A DNA stretch of 11,078 nt from the NCBI GenBank assembly GCA_009692275.1, contig SHZL01000064.1, forward strand, positions 1 to 11,078, written 5' to 3'. Positions 6,147-11,078 of the stretch are shown in pieces. Within the stretch, counting starts at the first letter, position 1. Each line of letters begins with the position of its first letter. The notes below the pieces were generated by a model. That model was not told where the DNA came from, did no database searches, and worked only from the letters and a program-made list of their open reading frames with translations. A program made the position numbers and the translations under genes. Source of the stretch: Lysobacterales bacterium. Lineage in GTDB: Bacteria > Pseudomonadota > Gammaproteobacteria > Xanthomonadales > SZUA-36.

Positions 6147-6542
6147 ATGAAGCTGAAATTGAAATTAATGAAATACGCCCTGCTGACACTGATGTTCCTG
6201 CCACTGGTCATTCAGGCCGAAGATGCCAGGCAGGCGAAGATAATCACCAGTTCTGACCAGCCGGCAAAATGCATTTCTGCCGTCGAGGTAAACCAGATTG
6301 ACGGCAAGGAAGTCAAAGTGCAGAAACTCGGTTTCAGCATCGATGCCGGCAAACACGCCATCAACGCGCGCGCCGTGATCAACAATTCATTCTGCACCGT
6401 TACCGGCCTGGACACCGGCAATAACCCCATCACGCCCGTAGAATACGATTTCGAGGCAGGCAAGACCTATTACCTGGGCTACGACCACAGTGCTACTTTG
6501 CGCAAGGACTGGAAGCTGGTGGTGTGGAAGGTCAAGGACTGA
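6147..6542 (+). CDS. Small secreted protein of unknown function
   Basis: I do not recognise this family. The 131-residue product has a clear Sec signal peptide: a lysine-rich n-region (MKLKLKLMKY), a hydrophobic core (ALLTLMFLPLVI), and a cleavage site near QA-EDA. The mature part is about 107 residues, with two cysteines (in AKCISAV and NSFCTVTG) that could form a disulfide in the periplasm. Alternating polar/hydrophobic stretches such as DGKEVKVQKLGFSIDAGKHA and FEAGKTYYLGYD suggest a small beta-rich fold. There is no lipobox. I chose ATG 6147 over 6141 because AAGGAG (6134-6139) is 7 bases from 6147 but only 1 base from 6141. A TATACT box (6033-6038) upstream has no good -35. A direct repeat TTCCGGAG (6085-6092, 6098-6105) lies in the leader. 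The stop is 2 bases from the end of convergent gshA. Confidence 0.8.
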   Translation: MKLKLKLMKYALLTLMFLPLVIQAEDARQAKIITSSDQPAKCISAVEVNQIDGKEVKVQKLGFSIDAGKHAINARAVINNSFCTVTGLDTGNNPITPVEYDFEAGKTYYLGYDHSATLRKDWKLVVWKVKD

Positions 6543-6544
6543 AG

Positions 6545-7918
6545 TCAGTAGGCAAATTCACTGAACACCGGGTCTACTGACCCGGCCCAGACCTGGTGGA
6601 ATCGCTCCAGCTTTATTTCGGCCGGAGTTTTTCCGCTCTCCGCGGTTGTTTGCAGGGGCGCGAGGAAGCCGGTTTCGTTTCCCCCTGATGAATTGAGGCG
6701 TTTGCGTGCGCGCAAACCCGCGTCTGATAACGTCAACAGTTCCAGTGCCATGGACTGCACACTGCGGCCTCGCACTGCGGCCTTCAAGCCCAGTCGCGGC
6801 ACGTCCCGCCGTAACTGCAGGCGTTCTTCCATGGTCCAGTCGCGGGCCATTTCCCAGGCCGCATCCAGCGCAGGCTGGTGGTACAGCAGGCCGACCCAGA
6901 AAGCGGGCAGCGCACATAATTGATCCCACGGACCGCCATCTGCACCACGCATTTCCAGGAATCGTTTCAACCGTACCTCCGGAAACGCCGTGGTCAAATG
7001 ATCTTCCCAGTCCTTGATGGTTGGTTTTTCACGCGGGAAAGCGGCTAACTTGCCAGCCAGGAAATCCCGGAATGACTGCCCCGATGCGTCGATGTAGTTG
7101 CCGTCCCGGTACACGAAGTACATCGGCACATCCAGCATGTAGTCGACATAGCGTTCAAATCCCATGCCGGCTTCGAAAACAAACGGCAGCATGCCCGTGC
7201 GGTCCGGGTCGGTGTCTTCCCAAATGCGCGAGCGGTAGCTGAGGTAGCCATTGGGCTGACCTTCGGTGAACGGCGAATTGGCGAACAGGGCCGTGGCTAC
7301 GGGCTGCAAGGCCAGCGCCGTGCGAAATTTGTTCACCATGTCTGCTTCTGAACCGAAATCCAGGTTGACCTGTACGGTGCAGGTGCGGCTCATCATGTCC
7401 TGCCCGAGGGTGCCAACCTTGGCCATATAGTCGCGCATGATGCGGTAGCGCGCCTTGGGCATCCAGTGCATGTCCGCCCGGCGCCACTTCGGGTTGAATC
7501 CCATGCCCAGGAAGCCTATGCCCAGGGGTGCGCAAATGGATTTGACCTGCTGCAGGTGCGCGTTCACTTCCCGGCAGGTTTCATGCAGTGTATCGAGCAG
7601 CGCGCCGGACAGCTCCAGTTGACCACCGGGTTCCAGGGTGATGGACGCTCCCGTGTCGTCCAGCAAAGCGATGGGCAGGCCCTGCTCGTATACCGGCTTC
7701 CAGTTGAATCGTTCGCTCAGTGCAACGAGGATGGCGTGGATGCCGCGGTCACCCTCGTAAGGCAATGGGCGCAAATCAGCGGTAGTGAAGCCAAACTTCT
7801 CATGCTCCGTGCCGAGCCGCCACTGCTCAGGCGGACGGCTGCCGCTGGCCATGTAGTCGAGGATGTCATTGACCTGCTCAATGGTCGCGGACGGCTGGTT
7901 GTCAGGTGGTTTGGACAT
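6545..7918 (-). CDS. gshA: Glutamate-cysteine ligase, plant/alphaproteobacterial-like class (GCS2 family)
   Basis: Catalyses ATP-dependent formation of gamma-glutamylcysteine from glutamate and cysteine, the first step of glutathione synthesis in the cytoplasm. The 457-residue product carries features of the plant-like class: GTEHEKFGF near the N-terminus, YEQGLPIALLDDTGASITLE followed by PGGQLELSGA, MSRTCTVQVNLDFGSEADM, FANSPFTEG..NGYLSYR, and the C-terminal GSVDPVFSEFAY. This differs from the E. coli-type GshA. The ATG at 7916-7918 has an AGGA sequence about 10 bases upstream. The gene is convergent with the small secreted protein gene and divergent from the peptide-binding protein genes. 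gshB is not nearby. The class assignment rests on recalled motifs, not an alignment. Confidence 0.92.
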   Translation of the reverse strand: MSKPPDNQPSATIEQVNDILDYMASGSRPPEQWRLGTEHEKFGFTTADLRPLPYEGDRGIHAILVALSERFNWKPVYEQGLPIALLDDTGASITLEPGGQLELSGALLDTLHETCREVNAHLQQVKSICAPLGIGFLGMGFNPKWRRADMHWMPKARYRIMRDYMAKVGTLGQDMMSRTCTVQVNLDFGSEADMVNKFRTALALQPVATALFANSPFTEGQPNGYLSYRSRIWEDTDPDRTGMLPFVFEAGMGFERYVDYMLDVPMYFVYRDGNYIDASGQSFRDFLAGKLAAFPREKPTIKDWEDHLTTAFPEVRLKRFLEMRGADGGPWDQLCALPAFWVGLLYHQPALDAAWEMARDWTMEERLQLRRDVPRLGLKAAVRGRSVQSMALELLTLSDAGLRARKRLNSSGGNETGFLAPLQTTAESGKTPAEIKLERFHQVWAGSVDPVFSEFAY

Positions 7919-7941
7919 GCGGCTTATTCCTGGCTTGCAAG

Positions 7942-7956
7942 GGCGGGTGACCCGCC
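7942..7956. repeat. 15-base palindrome in the gshA/peptide-binding-protein divergent gap
   Basis: GGCGGGT (7942-7948) and ACCCGCC (7950-7956) are perfectly complementary around one G. An A-run follows at 7962-7969 on the plus strand. Without a U-tract after the stem in either transcribed direction it is not a terminator for these genes. Its place 24 bases before the gshA start would suit an operator or leader hairpin, but this is unproven. Confidence 0.45.
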
Positions 7957-8022
7957 TGGAGAAAAAAAACCCGGAATCCTCATTGCTTAGCTGGCCGGTG
8001 GTTCATAGGATACACGTTGGTC

Positions 8023-9618
8023 ATGCCGCGAAACAGGTTGGATGTTCACATGCCGTTGGGTTTCAGAAATCTGATTTTTCTGCTGGTCTGCGGCTGGCTG
8101 TGTAACGTCCAGCAAAGTCTTGCAGCCGATACCCTGCGCCGTGGACTCGGTCCCGAACCGGACTCCTTGCATATCCACCGCGCACAGGGCCTTGCATCCA
8201 TGAACCTGCTGCGCGACTTGCGCGAAGGCCTGGTCACCTTTGATGCCGCGGGGGAACTCGTGCCGGGGGTTGCAGCCTCCTGGCAGATTGAAGACCGTGG
8301 CCGGCGCTATGTATTCACGCTGCGGCCGGATGCACGCTGGTCCAACGGTGATACCGTCACAGCGGAGGACTTTGTGCGGGCCATGCGCCGCGCGGTTTCG
8401 CCTGAAAGCCTGGCGGTTACCGCTGGTTTGCTGACCGACATCAAGAATGCGCAAGCCATTATGCGGGGGGAGCAAGCGGTCACGGAGTTGGGTGTAACTG
8501 CCCTTGCGCCGGGGCAGTTACGCATCACGCTGGAAAGACCGGCGCCCTGGATGCTGGAAATCCTGGCCCATCCGGTCAGTTTCCCCCTGCATGCTTCCAT
8601 GGGCAGTGATCTCCAATCCGACCCCGTCAACGGGCCATACGTGCTGTCCGGGTGGACGCCGCGATCAGTCATTCGCCTCAGCCGTAATCCGGCTTTCCAT
8701 GCCAATGCCGAAACGTCGCTGGACAGTGTCGAGTATTTTCCCATTGAAGAACCAGCGACGGAGTTGGCCCGCTTTCGTGCAGGTGAAATGGACATCACCG
8801 AGACCATTCCGGCCGGCCGTTTTGAATGGCTGCAGGAAAACTACGCCGCGGAATTACGGGTCAGCCCGTACCTCGGCAGTTTCTGGCTGGGTCTGAACAT
8901 GCACCAGGCTGATCTGGGGCGTTCGCAGGAATTGCGCCAGGCGCTGTCCCTGGCAGTAAACCGCGAAACGCTGGTGCGCGTTGTACTGGGTGCAGGGGAA
9001 ATACCCGGTTGGGGAGTGGTTCCTCCAGGAATACCTGGCTATCAACCGCAACATCTCCATATGGCGGACGCCAGCCAGGCGGAACGCGAGGCAGAAGCAC
9101 AGCGCCTTTACGCTGCAGCGGGCTTCAGCCACGAGCAACCGTTGTTGTTGCAGCTGAGGTACAACACGTCCAGTTTGCACCGGCGAACAGCCATCGCAGT
9201 TGCGGCCATGTGGAAACAGGCGCTGGGCGTGAACACGGAGCTGGTCAGTGAAGAGTGGAAAGTGTTTGTGAACAACCGGCGGCTGGGTGCGGTCACAGAA
9301 GTGTTCCGTGGCGGCTGGATAGCAGATTTCGCCGACCCCACCAGCTTTCTTGACCTGTTTACGACGGACAGCGAGCTCAATACGACATTTTACTCGGACG
9401 TGGAGTTTGACAGCCTGATGGAGGTAGCCAGTGGCGCAAGCGGCAGCAGGCGGATGGAGTTTTTGCAGCAGGCGGAAGCACGCCTGCTCGCGAGCATGCC
9501 TCTCATACCCCTGTATTATTATGTCTCACGCCACCTGGTGAAATCGGATGTGCAGGGGTTCAAGGGCAATATCCGCGACATTCACCTGTCCCGTTACCTG
9601 AGCAAGGGCGCGCATTGA
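8023..9618 (+). CDS. Periplasmic peptide-binding protein, ABC transporter family 5 (OppA-like), non-lipidated
   Basis: Predicted extracytoplasmic solute-binding component of an oligopeptide-type ABC importer. Family landmarks are clear: ARWSNGDTVTAEDFVRAMRRAVSP, NGPYVLSGW, ELRQALSLAVNRETLV, WGVVPPGIPGY and WKQALGVNTELVSEEWKVF. The 531-residue length is normal. The N-terminus is a Sec signal (GFRNLIFLLVCGWLC) with a likely cleavage around SLAA-DT. Its cysteines (23, 27) do not fit a lipobox, so it should be free in the periplasm. The start is ambiguous: ATG 8023 is used here, TTG 8017 has better spacing from AGGA (8007-8010), and ATG 8050 would leave a shorter signal. The usual EPxxLDP entry motif is altered to EPDSLHIH. 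Its stop overlaps the start of a paralogue. The substrate is unknown. Confidence 0.9.
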   Translation: MPRNRLDVHMPLGFRNLIFLLVCGWLCNVQQSLAADTLRRGLGPEPDSLHIHRAQGLASMNLLRDLREGLVTFDAAGELVPGVAASWQIEDRGRRYVFTLRPDARWSNGDTVTAEDFVRAMRRAVSPESLAVTAGLLTDIKNAQAIMRGEQAVTELGVTALAPGQLRITLERPAPWMLEILAHPVSFPLHASMGSDLQSDPVNGPYVLSGWTPRSVIRLSRNPAFHANAETSLDSVEYFPIEEPATELARFRAGEMDITETIPAGRFEWLQENYAAELRVSPYLGSFWLGLNMHQADLGRSQELRQALSLAVNRETLVRVVLGAGEIPGWGVVPPGIPGYQPQHLHMADASQAEREAEAQRLYAAAGFSHEQPLLLQLRYNTSSLHRRTAIAVAAMWKQALGVNTELVSEEWKVFVNNRRLGAVTEVFRGGWIADFADPTSFLDLFTTDSELNTTFYSDVEFDSLMEVASGASGSRRMEFLQQAEARLLASMPLIPLYYYVSRHLVKSDVQGFKGNIRDIHLSRYLSKGAH

Positions 9619-11078
9619 TGCTTTCATACCGTCTCTGGCTGCTGTCCGGAATGTGTGCACTGGTGTTGTGTGCCTGCGGCGATAAAGGGCAAGCCCCCGA
9701 TAGCCTGCGGGAGACTCGCGTGCAGCCGGTGGAGCTGGTTTTGCTGGACGGGCGCCCTGATCCGTCGGTTTTGGCCGCAGAGCAAGTGCTTTATCGTGGC
9801 AACGGGGAAGAGCCGCAAACGCTGGACCCGCACCTCGCTGAGGGTGCTCCGTCCGCAAACATTCTGCGCGATTTGTTCGAGGGCTTATCCACCGAAGCTC
9901 CGGATGGCACCATCGTCCCGGGCGCCGCGTTCCGCTGGAACATATCGCGCGATGCCACGACCTACACACTGTACCTGAACCGTGATGCCACCTGGTCCAA
10001 CGGCGACCCTTTGACTGCTGAAGATTTTGTTTTCAGCCTGCGGCGCAGTGCTGATCCGAAAACGGCTTCAAATTCTGCCGCCATGTTGCTGCCAATACTC
10101 AATGCCCGTGAAGTCATCAGCGGCGAAAAGCCTCCATCCGAACTTGGTGTGACCTCGCTGGATGAACACACCCTGCAAATCACCCTGGTCGCGCCGACTC
10201 CGTATTTCCTCAGCTTGCTGGCGCACCCGTCTACCTTCCCGGTGCACAGGGCCAGCCTGGAAGAATACGGGGAACGCTTTTCCCGCCCTGGCAACCTGGT
10301 TTCCAACGGGGCCTATGTCCTGAAGAGCTGGGAAATGCGATCGTCTATCGAACTGGAGAAAAACCCGTTCTACCACGCCGCTGACCAGACATTGCTTGAG
10401 CGGGTTTTCTACCTGCCAACTGAAGACCCGTCCAATGAGGTCAAGCAGTTCCGCGTGGGCGAGCTGGACTGGACGTACCAGGTCCCCAACAACCAGTTTG
10501 CGTGGTTGCAGAAATACTATGCGCCGGAACTCATCATCAGCCCGTGGCTGGGGTCCTATTTTTTTGGTTTCAACCTCGGCCAGGAGCCGTTTATCGAAAA
10601 CCCGTCCTTGCGCAAGGCCCTGGTGCTGGCTATCGACCGGGGCGTGTTGACGGAAAAAGTCACTCAATACGGGGAAAAACCTTCTTTTGGGCTGGTACCT
10701 CCCGGCATTGGGGACTACGCACCGGCAATTCCGGAGTACGCAAACTGGACCCAGGATGAACGCGTGGCTGAAGCCAAAAGGCTCTACCAGGAAGCCGGGT
10801 ATTCGGCAGAGCAGCCGCTGTCGCTCGAAATACGTTACAGCACCAACGAGAACAACAATAAAATAGCCCTGGCAGTGGCTTCGATGTGGAAGCAGGTGCT
10901 GGGAGTCAATACCACGCTGGTGAACGAGGAATCGAAAGTGTTCCTGCAGAGCCGCGCCCAGAAGGCGGTCACGGAAGTTTTCCAGGCGGGCTGGATCAGC
11001 GACTACAATGACCCCTTCAGTTTCCTCGGGCAGTTCCGCACCGGTGATGAGCGCAATGACTATAACTATTCCAACAAC
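9618..11078 (+). CDS. Peptide-binding lipoprotein, ABC transporter family 5 (OppA-like), 3' end outside window
   Basis: Second solute-binding protein of the OppA type, with 487 codons present and no stop before the right edge. It begins ATG in the TGATG overlap with the upstream gene, implying translational coupling. The N-terminus is a lipoprotein signal with lipobox LCAC and Cys20 as the likely lipidated residue. Gly at +2 does not suggest the inner-membrane retention signal. A linker of about 45 residues precedes the conserved EPQTLDPHLAEG and DLFEGL entry. Later motifs are ATWSNGDPLTAEDFVFSLRR, NGAYVLKSWEM, LRKALVLAIDR, LVPPGIGDY and WKQVLGVNTTLVNEE. It is clearly paralogous to its neighbour, especially over the last 60 visible residues, but lipidated and closer to the family consensus. 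Permease and ATPase genes are expected downstream, outside the window. Confidence 0.92.
   Translation, partial: MLSYRLWLLSGMCALVLCACGDKGQAPDSLRETRVQPVELVLLDGRPDPSVLAAEQVLYRGNGEEPQTLDPHLAEGAPSANILRDLFEGLSTEAPDGTIVPGAAFRWNISRDATTYTLYLNRDATWSNGDPLTAEDFVFSLRRSADPKTASNSAAMLLPILNAREVISGEKPPSELGVTSLDEHTLQITLVAPTPYFLSLLAHPSTFPVHRASLEEYGERFSRPGNLVSNGAYVLKSWEMRSSIELEKNPFYHAADQTLLERVFYLPTEDPSNEVKQFRVGELDWTYQVPNNQFAWLQKYYAPELIISPWLGSYFFGFNLGQEPFIENPSLRKALVLAIDRGVLTEKVTQYGEKPSFGLVPPGIGDYAPAIPEYANWTQDERVAEAKRLYQEAGYSAEQPLSLEIRYSTNENNNKIALAVASMWKQVLGVNTTLVNEESKVFLQSRAQKAVTEVFQAGWISDYNDPFSFLGQFRTGDERNDYNYSNN

Noticed and set aside
7942..7970. Possible intrinsic terminator (GC stem plus A/T run)
   Set aside because: On the plus strand the stem is followed by A, not T, and on the minus strand the T-run comes before the stem; no gene would end there in either direction.
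6558..7990. Long plus- and minus-strand frames overlapping gshA, up to 174 codons
   Set aside because: gshA is continuous with conserved motifs across its whole length. The others are shadow frames in a GC-rich gene.
9526..10667. Minus-strand frames of 147 and 199 codons opposite the peptide-binding genes
   Set aside because: The plus strand encodes clear family-5 binding proteins there, and the second gene lacks a visible stop only because the window ends.

Overview
The window looks like the chromosome of a gammaproteobacterium. By eye it is moderately GC-rich. The L33 and L28 ribosomal proteins and dUTPase are very close to the enterobacterial/pseudomonad forms, and the gene order mutM-rpmG-rpmB-radC beside dut-algC is the Pseudomonas-like arrangement. 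I cannot assign an order or genus. Ten protein genes are supported. The first (mutM) and the last (a second solute-binding protein) are cut by the window ends. I see no tRNA, rRNA, CRISPR array or transposase gene.

Layout. Minus strand, 1-2298: radC, then rpmB-rpmG with a good sigma70 promoter in front of rpmB and a strong bidirectional terminator after rpmG, then a roughly 600-base non-coding stretch, then the 5' part of mutM starting at TTG. The non-coding stretch is packed with inverted copies of an intergenic repeat. Plus strand, 2504-6002: dut, a long algC-type phosphomannomutase/phosphoglucomutase with a two-TM N-terminal module, and an rluE-like 23S rRNA pseudouridine synthase, probably co-transcribed. 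Then come a small secreted protein of unknown function (6147-6542), gshA on the minus strand (6545-7918), and two tandem family-5 peptide-binding proteins on the plus strand (8023 to the window end).

How the genes relate. Most are housekeeping: base-excision repair (mutM), ribosome assembly (rpmB, rpmG, rluE), pool sanitation (dut), sugar nucleotide precursor supply (algC) and glutathione synthesis (gshA). The two overlapping peptide-binding proteins look like the start of an oligopeptide ABC importer operon whose permease and ATPase genes would lie beyond the right edge.

Most worth a second look: the inverted-repeat cluster at 562-1022, which includes a MITE-like 390-base structure; the membrane module fused to AlgC with an in-frame internal start that would yield a classical-size soluble enzyme; the unlike export signals of the tandem binding proteins; the uncharacterised secreted protein; and the absence of coaBC between radC and dut. 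I saw no clear new defence or mobile system.
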